From: Streptomyces antibioticus
Lineage (GTDB): Bacteria; Actinomycetota; Actinomycetes; Streptomycetales; Streptomycetaceae
Reading direction: 5' to 3'
Assembly (NCBI RefSeq): GCF_001514065.1
Contig: NZ_KQ948426.1
Span: forward strand, 558,001-622,000
Length of the DNA stretch: 64,000 bases
The position numbers and the translations under genes were made by a program. A model generated the notes under the pieces. That model saw nothing but the letters and a program-made list of their open reading frames with translations. It ran no database searches and was not told the DNA's origin. This document shows, in pieces, positions 8,551-16,748 of the stretch. Numbering within the stretch: the first letter of the stretch is position 1; the number at the start of each line of letters is the position of its first letter.

Positions 8551-9888
8551 TCAGCGGGTCGCGCCCGTGACGATCCAGCGTCCCGACCGGGCCCGCATCC
8601 ACAGCGTCAGCATGCGGACCGCCATCATCAGCGTCATGGCTCCCCACAGGGCGGTGAGACCACCGCCGAGTGTCGGGACGAGCAGCGCCACGGGGGTGAA
8701 GACCGCCAGAGTCAGCACCATCGCCCAAGCCAGATACGGTCCGTCGCCCGCACCCATCAGCACACCGTCCAGGACGAAGACGATCCCGCAGATCGGTTGG
8801 GAGAGTGCCACGACGAGCAGCGCCGGCAGGGCGGCGTCCTTCACGGTGGAGTCGCTGGTGAACAGCGGCAGGAACGCGGGCCGGGTCACCACGACCGCCA
8901 GGCCGAGGACGACTCCGACCGCGATGCCCCACTGCACCATGCGTCGGCATGCCTCGCGGGCGCCCTGGGCGTCCCCCGCACCGAGATAGCGACCGATGAT
9001 GGCCTGCCCCGCGATGGCGATCGCGTCCAGGGCGAAGGCGAGCAGGCTCCACAGGGACAGGATGATCTGATGCGCCGCGATGTCCGCGTCGCCGAGGCGG
9101 GCTGCCACCGCCGTGGCGATCATCAGGATCGCGCGGAGCGAGAGGGTGCGGACCAGCAGGGGGACACCAGCCTGGGCCGATGCCCTGATGCCCGCTGCGT
9201 CCGGACGCAGGGAGGCCCCGTGGGCACGGGCCCCGCGCACGACCACCACGAGATAGACGGCGGCCATGCCGCACTGGGCGATGACAGTGCCCCAGGCGGA
9301 GCCGGCGATGCCGAGGTCGGCTCCGTAGACGAGGACTGCGTTGAGGACCGCGTTGGCGACGAAACCGCCGATGGCGACGTACAGAGGCGTCTTTGTGTCC
9401 TGTAGCCCGCGCAGGACACCGGTCGCGGCGAGGACGATGAGCATCGCCGGGATGCCGAGGGACGAGATCCGCAGATAGGTGGTCGCGTACGGGGCGGCGG
9501 TGTCCGAGGCACCGAAGAGCCCCACCAGAGCGGGGGCCGTGGGCAGCACGGCGGCGATGACCGCGGCGCCGAGCAGGAGGGCGAGCCAGATGCCGTCCAT
9601 GCCCTGGCGGATGGCGGCCTGAAGGTCATCGGCGCCGACCCGTCGGGCGACGGCCGCGGTGGTGGCGTAGGCGAGGAAGACGAACACGCTGACGGCAGTC
9701 GTCAGGAGGGCCGAGGCAACTCCGAGACCGGCGAGTTGTGCGGTGCCGAGATGGCCCACGATCGCGCTGTCCGCCATGACGAAGAGAGGCTCGGCGACGA
9801 GCGCGCCGAAGGCCGGAACGGCCAGTGCGACGATCTCTCGGTCGTGCTGTCGCCGTGCGGCGCGCGAGGTCGCGGGAGCGTGTGTCAT
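8551..9888 (-). CDS. MATE family multidrug/cation efflux transporter (DinF-like)
   Basis: This ~445-residue protein has 12 predicted membrane segments in two similar halves, as in MATE antiporters that export drugs or cationic compounds using a Na+ or H+ gradient. N-terminal features include IVALAVPAFGALVAEPLFVMADSAIVGHLG, typical of the DinF subgroup and conserved at this position next to rplI/dnaB in streptomycetes. I chose ATG 9888 (MTHAPATS); a TTG at 9897 is the outer limit of the frame. It converges on the rplI operon. Its promoter must lie in the DnaA-box-rich gap shared with dnaB. Substrate unknown. Confidence 0.9.
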   Translation of the reverse strand: MTHAPATSRAARRQHDREIVALAVPAFGALVAEPLFVMADSAIVGHLGTAQLAGLGVASALLTTAVSVFVFLAYATTAAVARRVGADDLQAAIRQGMDGIWLALLLGAAVIAAVLPTAPALVGLFGASDTAAPYATTYLRISSLGIPAMLIVLAATGVLRGLQDTKTPLYVAIGGFVANAVLNAVLVYGADLGIAGSAWGTVIAQCGMAAVYLVVVVRGARAHGASLRPDAAGIRASAQAGVPLLVRTLSLRAILMIATAVAARLGDADIAAHQIILSLWSLLAFALDAIAIAGQAIIGRYLGAGDAQGAREACRRMVQWGIAVGVVLGLAVVVTRPAFLPLFTSDSTVKDAALPALLVVALSQPICGIVFVLDGVLMGAGDGPYLAWAMVLTLAVFTPVALLVPTLGGGLTALWGAMTLMMAVRMLTLWMRARSGRWIVTGATR

Positions 9889-9902
9889 GAGCACCAATCT
9901 AA

Positions 9903-10165
9903 TCGTCCACAGGTAATAGATGCAATTGATTAGTGACCCTTACTCGAAGTCTTGTGCCGCTCGCTTGTGGACGTCGTGCGACCTGATCTTGGTCCGACTG
10001 GGAAAGTTTTTCTTCTGCACAGCCGGTGGACGGGAAATGTGCAGGTCAGGGCGGGTCTCTCAAGAGAAGGGCGAGCTTGTTCACAGGCCTGTCCACCGGG
10101 TCGTGCACAGGTTTCGCCGAGTTCTCCACAGCATCAGGGCCGTCGTCCACATGGCCTGTGGATAA
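9903..10165. promoter_or_regulatory. DnaA-box cluster in the MATE-dnaB gap
   Basis: The 458-bp divergent gap (9889-10346) holds a run of DnaA-box-like 9-mers compared with TTRTCCACA. TGTGGATAA at 10157-10165 is exact on the minus strand. The 8/9 matches are TTGTTCACA 10077-10085, TTCTCCACA 10122-10130, TCGTCCACA 10143-10151 and TCGTCCACA 9903-9911. Weaker 7/9 matches lie at 9966, 10089 and 10101. Six of these fall within 89 bp (10077-10165). Plausible roles are DnaA titration or DnaA control of dnaB. Confidence 0.65.
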
Positions 10166-10346
10166 CCAGATTGGCTGACGGTGCCGACAGGCCTACCGTG
10201 GTCCGGCGCCCGCTCCGTCTGTCGGCCCGAAAACCATCACAAAACCGACGCGCCGCAAACGGAGTTGGGCCTCTTATTTGTCAGTGCCGTGCCGTAGAAA
10301 GAGAGGCACGGCGAGGTCCGCTCGGCGGACGGGAGGAGGTGGCTCG

Positions 10347-11819
10347 GTGAGCATTTCCGAGCCCTTGGACGATCCGTGGGCCGACAGCGGTCCCAGTGAT
10401 CGCCTGCCTGCCTCGCGCCGACGCGGCGACGGAGGCCGGGGCCGCGACGAGCAGCACGACCGCGGCCGGGAGAACGGCGAATGGGACGGCGGGAGCGCGT
10501 CCTTCGAGCGCGTGCCGCCGCAGGACCTCGACGCGGAGCAGTCCGTGCTCGGCGGCATGCTCCTGTCGAAGGACGCCATCGCCGATGTCGTCGAGGTCAT
10601 CAAGGGCCACGACTTCTACAAGCCGGCCCACGAGACGATCTTCCAGGCGATCCTCGACATCTACGCCAAGGGCGAGCCGGCCGACCCCATCACGATCGCG
10701 GCCGAGCTGACCAAGCGCGGCGAGATCAACAAGGTCGGCGGCGCATCGTATCTGCACACCCTCGTGCAGACGGTCCCGACGGCGGCGAACGCCGAGTACT
10801 ACGCGGAGATCGTCCATGAGCGGGCGGTGCTGCGGCGGCTGGTGGAGGCCGGTACGCGCATCACCCAGATGGGATACGCGGCCGACGACGACGTCGACGA
10901 GATCGTCAACCGCGCCCAGGCCGAGATCTACGCGGTCACCGAGCAGCGCACCAGCGAGGACTACCTCCCGCTCGGCGACATCATGGAGGGCGCGCTCGAC
11001 GAGATCGAGGCGATCGGCTCCCGCACCGGTGAGATGACCGGTGTGCCGACCGGCTTCACGGACCTCGATTCCCTCACCAACGGGCTGCACCCGGGTCAGA
11101 TGATCGTCATCGCGGCCCGTCCCGCCATGGGTAAGTCCACGCTGGCACTGGACTTCGCCCGGGCGGCGTCCATCAAGAACAACCTGCCGAGCGTCATCTT
11201 CTCCCTCGAGATGGGGCGCAACGAGATCGCGATGCGTCTGCTGTCGGCCGAGGCGCGGGTGGCCCTGCACCACATGCGGTCCGGCACCATGACGGACGAG
11301 GACTGGACGCGCCTGGCGCGCCGGATGCCCGAGGTCTCGGCGGCGCCGCTCTACATCGACGATTCCCCGAACCTGTCGATGATGGAGATCCGCGCGAAGT
11401 GCCGCCGGCTCAAGCAGCGCAACGACATCAAGCTCGTGATCATCGACTATCTCCAGCTGATGCAGTCCGGCAAGCGCTCCGAGAGCCGTCAGCAGGAGGT
11501 CTCGGACATGTCGCGAAACCTCAAGCTGCTGGCCAAGGAGCTCGAGGTACCGGTGATCGCGCTCTCGCAGCTGAACCGTGGTCCCGAGCAGCGAACGGAC
11601 AAGAAACCCCAGGTGTCCGACCTGCGTGAGTCAGGCTCCATCGAGCAGGACGCCGACATGGTCATCCTCCTGCACCGCGAGGACGCCTACGAGAAGGAGT
11701 CGCCGCGCGCGGGCGAGGCGGACATCATCGTGGGCAAGCACCGTAACGGCCCGACGGCGACGATCACGGTCGCCTTCCAGGGCCACTACTCACGCTTTGT
11801 GGACATGGCCCAGACCTGA
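10347..11819 (+). CDS. dnaB: Replicative DNA helicase DnaB
   Basis: This is the hexameric 5'-3' helicase that unwinds DNA at the fork. It has 490 residues, the length I remember for streptomycete DnaB. A charged, low-complexity N-terminal stretch of ~50 residues precedes the DnaB N-domain (VPPQDLDAEQSVLGGMLLS) and the RecA-like domain. Walker A ARPAMGKST is at 257-265; VIIDYLQLM is the Walker B strand. SQLNRGPEQR and DLRESGSIEQDADMV follow. No intein interrupts it. GTG 10347 is preferred because GGGAGGAGGTGG lies 5 nt upstream; an in-frame ATG at 10278 lacks such a site. The upstream gap holds DnaA boxes. Confidence 0.97.
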   Translation: MSISEPLDDPWADSGPSDRLPASRRRGDGGRGRDEQHDRGRENGEWDGGSASFERVPPQDLDAEQSVLGGMLLSKDAIADVVEVIKGHDFYKPAHETIFQAILDIYAKGEPADPITIAAELTKRGEINKVGGASYLHTLVQTVPTAANAEYYAEIVHERAVLRRLVEAGTRITQMGYAADDDVDEIVNRAQAEIYAVTEQRTSEDYLPLGDIMEGALDEIEAIGSRTGEMTGVPTGFTDLDSLTNGLHPGQMIVIAARPAMGKSTLALDFARAASIKNNLPSVIFSLEMGRNEIAMRLLSAEARVALHHMRSGTMTDEDWTRLARRMPEVSAAPLYIDDSPNLSMMEIRAKCRRLKQRNDIKLVIIDYLQLMQSGKRSESRQQEVSDMSRNLKLLAKELEVPVIALSQLNRGPEQRTDKKPQVSDLRESGSIEQDADMVILLHREDAYEKESPRAGEADIIVGKHRNGPTATITVAFQGHYSRFVDMAQT

Positions 11820-11880
11820 GCCGCCCGGCCCGGGCCGAATGAACTCGACGCCCGGGCACCTGCCGGGGTGGACTGGGGGC

Positions 11881-13266
11881 ATGACGACATCTCAGGAAGT
11901 GCTGCTCCCGGGCACACGTCGCGCTCTGCTGCACCGGATCGCCGTGGCCCAGGCCGAAGGGCGGGCGCCGTCTTTGGTCGCGGCGGTCGTGAGGGACGGC
12001 CGGGCCGTCTGGCACGGCTCACGGACCTCCGTGGACGGCCACGGCCCGGACGAGCACGTCCAGTACCGAATCGGCTCGATCACCAAGACCTTCACCGCCG
12101 TGCTCGTGCTGAGGCTGCGTGACGAGGGACTGCTCGACCTCGGCGACCCCTTGGAGAAGCACCTTCCGGGCACCGGAGCGGGGGAGGCGACCATCGCCGA
12201 ACTGCTTGCGCACACGGCCGGGTTGGCGGCCGAGTCACCCGGGCCGTGGTGGGAGCGGACCCCGGGCGCACTGCGCCCCGAGCTGTCCGACGTCCTCGGC
12301 GAACAGCCCTTCCTGCATCCGGCCGGCCGCCGCCATCACTACTCGAACCCCGGCTACACGCTCTTGGGCGCCCTGGTGGAGAAGGTGCGCGGGGCCGCAT
12401 GGGAGGAGGTCCTACGGCGTGAAGTGCTCGAGCCCCTGGGCCTGGACCGTACGAGCGCTCATCCGTTGGCCCCGCATGCGGGCGGCTGGGCCGTGCATCC
12501 GTGGGCCGATGTGATGCTGCCGGAACCCACCGAGGACCTCGGAAGGATGGCAGCGGCCGGCCAACTCTGGTCCACCACAGGTGACTTGGCCAAGTTCGCG
12601 GCCTTCCTGGCGAAGGGGGACGACCGGGTCTTGAGCGCGGAGACCGTGCGGGAGATGCGCACACCCGCCGCGCCGGCCGAGGCCGCGGACGTGGTCGACG
12701 GCGCCACCTACGGTCTTGGGATGCAGATCCAGCACCGGGACGGCCGACTGCTCGTGGGGCACTCCGGTTCCCTGCCCGGGTTCCTGGCGAATCTCACCAT
12801 CAGCGTGGCGGACGATGTCGCAGCGGTGGTGCTGGCCAACTGCACGTCCGGTCCGACGCTGTTCGCCGTGGGCGCCGACCTGGTCCGGATCGTCGCGGAC
12901 GCCGAGCCGCGCATTCCCGAGCCGTGGCGCCCGTTGCCCGAAGTGGATGCGGATGTCCTGGAGTTGGCGGGCCAGTGGTACTGGGGCACCCACGTCTTCG
13001 CCCTGCGGCTCACTTCCGATAGTGGCGTCTCGATGGGGCCGCTGTCCGGCGGTGGCCGACGCTCGCGCTTCCGCGCCAACGGCGACGGCACGTGGACGGG
13101 GCTGGAGGGCTACTACGCCGGAGAGCTTCTGCGGGCCGTACGGCGGCCTGACGGCAGCGTGAGTCATCTGGACCTCGGGTCGTTCGTGTTCACGCGTGAG
13201 CCGTACGACGAGGGGGCTCCTGTGCCTGGTGGGGTGGACCCGGAAGGGTGGCGGGGTATCGGTTGA
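11881..13266 (+). CDS. Serine hydrolase, beta-lactamase/DD-peptidase fold (class C-like)
   Basis: This 461-residue serine hydrolase has the class C beta-lactamase / esterase arrangement. The nucleophile is in S66-I-T-K69 after a YRIGS lead. The second motif is Y154-S-N156, and the third is H294-S-G, replacing KTG as usual in this family. The C-terminal ~120 residues form a separate domain, as in D-aminopeptidase-like members. No clear signal peptide is seen, so it may act in the cytoplasm on esters or D-amino-acid peptides rather than as a drug-resistance enzyme. ATG 11881 is chosen; ATG 11839 in frame is an alternative. It follows dnaB by 61 bp but is not expected to be related functionally. 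Confidence 0.85.
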   Translation: MTTSQEVLLPGTRRALLHRIAVAQAEGRAPSLVAAVVRDGRAVWHGSRTSVDGHGPDEHVQYRIGSITKTFTAVLVLRLRDEGLLDLGDPLEKHLPGTGAGEATIAELLAHTAGLAAESPGPWWERTPGALRPELSDVLGEQPFLHPAGRRHHYSNPGYTLLGALVEKVRGAAWEEVLRREVLEPLGLDRTSAHPLAPHAGGWAVHPWADVMLPEPTEDLGRMAAAGQLWSTTGDLAKFAAFLAKGDDRVLSAETVREMRTPAAPAEAADVVDGATYGLGMQIQHRDGRLLVGHSGSLPGFLANLTISVADDVAAVVLANCTSGPTLFAVGADLVRIVADAEPRIPEPWRPLPEVDADVLELAGQWYWGTHVFALRLTSDSGVSMGPLSGGGRRSRFRANGDGTWTGLEGYYAGELLRAVRRPDGSVSHLDLGSFVFTREPYDEGAPVPGGVDPEGWRGIG

Positions 13267-13273
13267 GTGGTTC

Positions 13274-13303
13274 GGGGGCTTGTTTCACGTGAAACAAGCC
13301 CCC
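13274..13303. terminator. 30-bp perfect palindrome with parS at its centre (terminator-like)
   Basis: GGGGGCTTGTTTCAC is followed directly by its exact reverse complement. The central 14 bp (13282-13295) are an exact parS. The palindrome lies between converging genes (stops at 13266 and 13320), the normal place for a bidirectional terminator, but it has no unpaired loop, so a transcript hairpin would have to open a few central pairs. Confidence 0.7.
13282..13295. promoter_or_regulatory. parS site, exact consensus
   Basis: An exact GTTTCACGTGAAAC at the centre of the larger 30-bp inverted repeat. Confidence 0.92.
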
Positions 13304-13319
13304 GCCGCTGCTTGGAACG

Positions 13320-13772
13320 TCAGAGCGGCAGTTTGAAGCCCACGTGTGAGGCCTCGAAGCCCAGCCGCTCGTAGAAGCGGTGGGCGTCGGTACGGGTGGC
13401 ATCAGAGGTCAGCTGCACCAACTGGCAGTTCTGGCGGCGGGATTCCTCGATCGCCCACTCGATGAGCTGGGTTCCCAGTCCGCTGCCGCGCTCGTCGGCA
13501 TGCACACGGACGCCTTCGATGATCGACCTGGTGGAGCCGCGCCGGGACAGCCCGGGAATGATCGTGAGCTGAAGGGTGCCGACGACACGGCCCTCGCGCA
13601 CGGCCACGACCAGGTGCTGGTTCGGGTCGGCGCTGAGCCGTTCCAGCGCGGTCAGATAAGGCGCGAGGTCGTTCGGTGACTCGCGCTGCGCACCCAGCGG
13701 ATCGTCGGCGAGCATGGCGACGATCGGGGCGACGTCATCGGAGCCGGCGGCGCGTATTTCAAGATCTCCCAT
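13320..13772 (-). CDS. GNAT family N-acetyltransferase
   Basis: This 150-residue single-domain GNAT has the acetyl-CoA loop in VRVHADERGSGLGTQLIEWA (R/Q-x-x-G-x-G/A type), preceded by a beta-strand with VVGTLQLTIIPGLSRRGSTRSIIEGV. It ends with the RFYERLGFEASHVGFKLPL motif common to the family. The substrate cannot be told. It lies 9 bp downstream of the MarR gene on the same strand, so the two are probably co-transcribed. Confidence 0.9.
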   Translation of the reverse strand: MGDLEIRAAGSDDVAPIVAMLADDPLGAQRESPNDLAPYLTALERLSADPNQHLVVAVREGRVVGTLQLTIIPGLSRRGSTRSIIEGVRVHADERGSGLGTQLIEWAIEESRRQNCQLVQLTSDATRTDAHRFYERLGFEASHVGFKLPL

Positions 13773-13781
13773 GCCGTCAGC

Positions 13782-14240
13782 CTAGGCGGGCACCTTCAGC
13801 GACTCGACGACCTTCACCAGAGGTTCCAGCTCCGGGTTCTTGGCCGCTTCGTCCAGCGCCTCGCGCAGGGCGGAGTCGTTGGTCGGCCGCGCCTCTTCCA
13901 GTAGGGCGAGGCCTTCCGTGGTGACGTTGGTGTAGATGCCGCGGCGGTCGGTGGGGCACAGGTACCGGGTCAGCAGGCCGCGGTCCTCCAGGCGCGTCAC
14001 CAGTCGGGTGGTGGCGCTCTGGCTCAGTACGACCGCGTCGGCGACCTGCTTCATCTGGAGGTGGCCGCCGTCGCCGTCGTGCTGCCGACTGAGGACGTCG
14101 AGCAGGGAGTACTCACGCACGCTGAGGTCGTGCCGGGCCTGGAGGGCCCGCTCGATGTGGGCCTCGATCCTCCCGTGCAGCAGGGAGAGGGCGCACCAGC
14201 CCTGGGCGAGGGCGGTGAGTGCGGGGTCCGTCGCTGTCAT
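13782..14240 (-). CDS. MarR family transcriptional regulator
   Basis: This 152-residue winged-helix regulator carries VREYSLLDVLSRQ, LQMKQVADAVVLSQSATTRL (recognition helix region) and the wing TRYLCPTDRRGIYTNVTTEG. ATG 14240 is fixed by GAAGGAAG upstream; a longer frame to 14309 overlaps the operator region. It is divergent from an MFS exporter 112 bp away, with inverted repeats between them. This is the usual layout for a MarR repressor controlling itself and an efflux pump. The inducer is unknown. Confidence 0.92.
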   Translation of the reverse strand: MTATDPALTALAQGWCALSLLHGRIEAHIERALQARHDLSVREYSLLDVLSRQHDGDGGHLQMKQVADAVVLSQSATTRLVTRLEDRGLLTRYLCPTDRRGIYTNVTTEGLALLEEARPTNDSALREALDEAAKNPELEPLVKVVESLKVPA

Positions 14241-14290
14241 TGGCGCTTCCTTCGTCCCGGAACGGCTGAAACCAGGATAGGGCAGGCCCG

Positions 14291-14332
14291 CAATAGCCTG
14301 CGCTTGCAATTAGCGCGCGTCTGCAAGTATTG
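14291..14332. promoter_or_regulatory. Candidate MarR operator between divergent marR and MFS genes
   Basis: CTTGCA (14303-14308) and TGCAAG (14322-14327) form an inverted repeat with a 13-bp spacer. They are flanked by CAATA (14291-14295) and TATTG (14328-14332), also complementary. The A/T-rich patch is unusual for this DNA and sits where both promoters should be. Confidence 0.5.
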
Positions 14333-14352
14333 TCAGCGAATGTAAAGCGCTC

Positions 14353-15594
14353 ATGCAATCAACCGGGAAGGTGCAGACCTCCATGCCTCTCGCGCTCCTG
14401 GCCCTAGCGATCGGGGCCTTCGGCATCGGAACCACCGAGTTCGTGATCATGGGCTTGCTGCCCGAGGTCGCGGGCGACTTCGGTGTCTCGATCCCCACGG
14501 CCGGCTTCCTGGTGACGGGCTACGCGCTCGGCGTCATGTTCGGCGCCCCGCTCATGACGGTGCTCGGCACCAAGGTCTCCCGCAAGCGCATGCTGATGGC
14601 GCTGATGGGCCTGTTCATCGTCGGCAACCTGCTCTCCGCCCTCGCCCCCGCCTTCGGCGTCATGCTCATCGGCCGGATCGTCGCCTCGCTCGCCCATGGC
14701 GCCTTCTTCGGCATCGGGTCGGTCGTCGCCGCCGACCTGGTCGCCCCTGACAAGAAGGCCGGCGCCATCGCGATGATGTTCACCGGCCTCACCGTCGCCA
14801 ACGTGGTCGGCGTACCGCTGGGCACCCTCGTCGGACAGACCGTCGGCTGGCGGGTCACCTTCGCCATCGTGGCCGCCCTCGGCGTCGTCGGCCTCGCCGG
14901 CATCGCCAAGCTCGTCCCCGACATGCCCAGGACCGAGGGTGTGCACCTACGCCATGAGCTGGCCGCCTTCAAGAACGCCCAGGTCCTGCTCGCCATGGCG
15001 ATGACCGTGCTCGGCTTCGGCGGCGTCTTCGCGGCGATCACCTACATCGCGCCGATGATGACCCATGTCGCCGGTTTCGCCGACGGCTCCGTCACCTGGC
15101 TGCTCGTCCTCTTCGGCCTCGGCATGGTCGGCGGCAATCTCGTGGGCGGCAAGTACGCGGACCGCGCCCTGATGCCCATGCTGTACGTCTCCCTGGGCGC
15201 CCTCGCGATCGTCCTCGCCCTGTTCACCGTCACCGCACACAACAAGGTGCTCGCGGCCGTCACGATCGCGCTCATCGGCGCCCTCGGCTTCGCCACCGTC
15301 CCGCCGCTGCAGAAGCGTGTCCTGGACCAGGCGCACGGCGCCCCGACGCTCGCCTCGGCGGTGAACATCGGCGCCTTCAACCTCGGCAACGCGCTCTCCG
15401 CCTGGCTCGGCGGCCTGGTCATCAGCGCGGGCCTCGGCTACACCGCCCCCAACTGGGTGGGCGCCGCCCTCGCCGCGGGCGCCCTGGGGCTCGCCGTTCT
15501 CTCGGCGGCCCTGGAGCGCCGGGATGTCAGGTCCAGCGCGGTCGTCGTCGGAGCCGTGCCGACGACCGACCAGCGCGCCGCCGCCCACCACTGA
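14353..15594 (+). CDS. MFS transporter, DHA1 drug-efflux type
   Basis: This 413-residue protein (403 if ATG 14383 is used) has 12 predicted membrane spans. The signature IGTTEFVIMGLLPEVAGDFG and GAPLMTVLGTKVSRKRMLM (loop 2-3 motif A variant) place it in the DHA1 group with AraJ, YdhP and chloramphenicol exporters. The second start MPLALLALAIGAFGIGTTEF looks more natural for the family, and GGGAAGG lies 13 nt before it. It is divergent from marR and probably repressed by it. Export substrate unknown. Confidence 0.9.
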   Translation: MQSTGKVQTSMPLALLALAIGAFGIGTTEFVIMGLLPEVAGDFGVSIPTAGFLVTGYALGVMFGAPLMTVLGTKVSRKRMLMALMGLFIVGNLLSALAPAFGVMLIGRIVASLAHGAFFGIGSVVAADLVAPDKKAGAIAMMFTGLTVANVVGVPLGTLVGQTVGWRVTFAIVAALGVVGLAGIAKLVPDMPRTEGVHLRHELAAFKNAQVLLAMAMTVLGFGGVFAAITYIAPMMTHVAGFADGSVTWLLVLFGLGMVGGNLVGGKYADRALMPMLYVSLGALAIVLALFTVTAHNKVLAAVTIALIGALGFATVPPLQKRVLDQAHGAPTLASAVNIGAFNLGNALSAWLGGLVISAGLGYTAPNWVGAALAAGALGLAVLSAALERRDVRSSAVVVGAVPTTDQRAAAHH

Positions 15595-15606
15595 GTCATG
15601 ACGGCA

Positions 15607-15638
15607 GCGCCGGTCCCGGACTCCTCGGGGACCGGCGC
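15607..15638. terminator. Bidirectional hairpin terminator
   Basis: The arms GCGCCGGTCCC (15607-15617) and GGGACCGGCGC (15628-15638) with a 10-nt loop lie between converging genes ending at 15594 and 15656. Confidence 0.8.
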
Positions 15639-15655
15639 AGTCGTATGTCGGACCC

Positions 15656-16594
15656 TCAGCCCGCGGCCACCGTCACCGGCGCGAACCGCCGGCTCCAGTC
15701 ACCCGGCAGTTCCGGGATGCCGTAGGTCATGACCGCGTTGAAGGCGACGGACTCCAGGCCGTGTTCCCGCGCCCACGCCAGCAGCTCTTCGTGCCGTACG
15801 TCGATGTCGGTGCGCAGTGGTCGGTCGGTGTGGGCGGCGAGGGAGGCGAGCAGAGCCTTCGCCGTCTCGGTGTCCCGGGCCACGAGCGGCCCCACCACAT
15901 GGGTGTCCATGTTGGGCCACGCGGCCGCGTAACCGATGATCCGGCCGTTGTCCTCCGCGACCCGCAGCTGGTCGGCGAAGGCGGGCAGTCGCGTGACGAT
16001 GTGCGTGCGGTCGGCGCCGAACACCGCTTCGTCGAGCCGGAGAATGGCGGAGAGGTCCCCACCGGTGGCCGCCCGTGTCGCGACGGTGGGCCGGTAGCCG
16101 TCGGCCCTGAAGTGCCCACGCATCATTTCCGCTCGCCCGGTGGCCTTGAAGCCGAGTTCCTCGTAGAGGGGGCGGCCGTTGGGCGTTGCGTGCAGGGTCA
16201 GGGGGGTGGTGCCCATGGCCGCGAGCACATGGCGCATCAACCGGCGGCCGATCCCCTGACGGGCGTGCCGTTCGGCGACCAGGACCATGCCGATGGCTCC
16301 CAGATCCGGGTGCTCCTGCGGCCCGTACTCGGTGACGACACAGGCGCTGACGAGTCCGCCCTCGGGGTCGTCGATGCCGTATCCCGTCCCGGCGGCGAGG
16401 AGGAAGCTCCACTTGTGCTCCTCACGCGGCCACCCCCGGTCCTCGGACAAGTCGGCGCAGGCGGCGAGATCGCGATGCGTCAGACGGCGGATGGGCAGAG
16501 CGGCGGGTGAAGGTGTCGACACGCAGGTCAGGCTGTCTGACGGGCACCCCTGACGTCCACCCGTTTCCGAGGAGAAGTACGAGCTTTTGGCCAT
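15656..16594 (-). CDS. Double-GNAT N-acetyltransferase
   Basis: This protein of up to 312 residues has an N-terminal GNAT domain with an acetyl-CoA loop (LVAERHARQGIGRRLMRHVLA, TLHATPNGRPLYEELGF). A second, more diverged GNAT-like half ends GIPELPGDWSRRFAPVTVAAG. Two-domain GNATs of this kind are frequent in Streptomyces; substrates are mostly unknown. ATG 16594 is the outer start. GTG 16522 (VSTPSPAALPIRRLTHRDL) would begin right at the first domain and may be the true start; neither has a strong ribosome site. A parS site lies 40 bp upstream. Confidence 0.8.
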   Translation of the reverse strand: MAKSSYFSSETGGRQGCPSDSLTCVSTPSPAALPIRRLTHRDLAACADLSEDRGWPREEHKWSFLLAAGTGYGIDDPEGGLVSACVVTEYGPQEHPDLGAIGMVLVAERHARQGIGRRLMRHVLAAMGTTPLTLHATPNGRPLYEELGFKATGRAEMMRGHFRADGYRPTVATRAATGGDLSAILRLDEAVFGADRTHIVTRLPAFADQLRVAEDNGRIIGYAAAWPNMDTHVVGPLVARDTETAKALLASLAAHTDRPLRTDIDVRHEELLAWAREHGLESVAFNAVMTYGIPELPGDWSRRFAPVTVAAG

Positions 16595-16633
16595 GTCGTA
16601 GCCGCCCGCACAGCCCAGCGACAGCTGCCCGTT

Positions 16634-16647
16634 GTTTCACGTGAAAC
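16634..16647. promoter_or_regulatory. parS site, exact consensus
   Basis: An exact GTTTCACGTGAAAC in the divergent gap between the double-GNAT gene and the SerB-like phosphatase gene. Confidence 0.92.
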
Positions 16648-16748
16648 ATGGGCGAACCCCGGTACTACGGCCCCCTCGAGAGCCGGCGTACCCGAAATCA
16701 ACCCCGGGCAGTCTCGGGCTCCAGTTCGCCCCGTTAGCCTCTGGCTCC

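Noticed and set aside
10347-11819. Intein or intron in dnaB
   Set aside because: The helicase motifs run without interruption and the length is standard.
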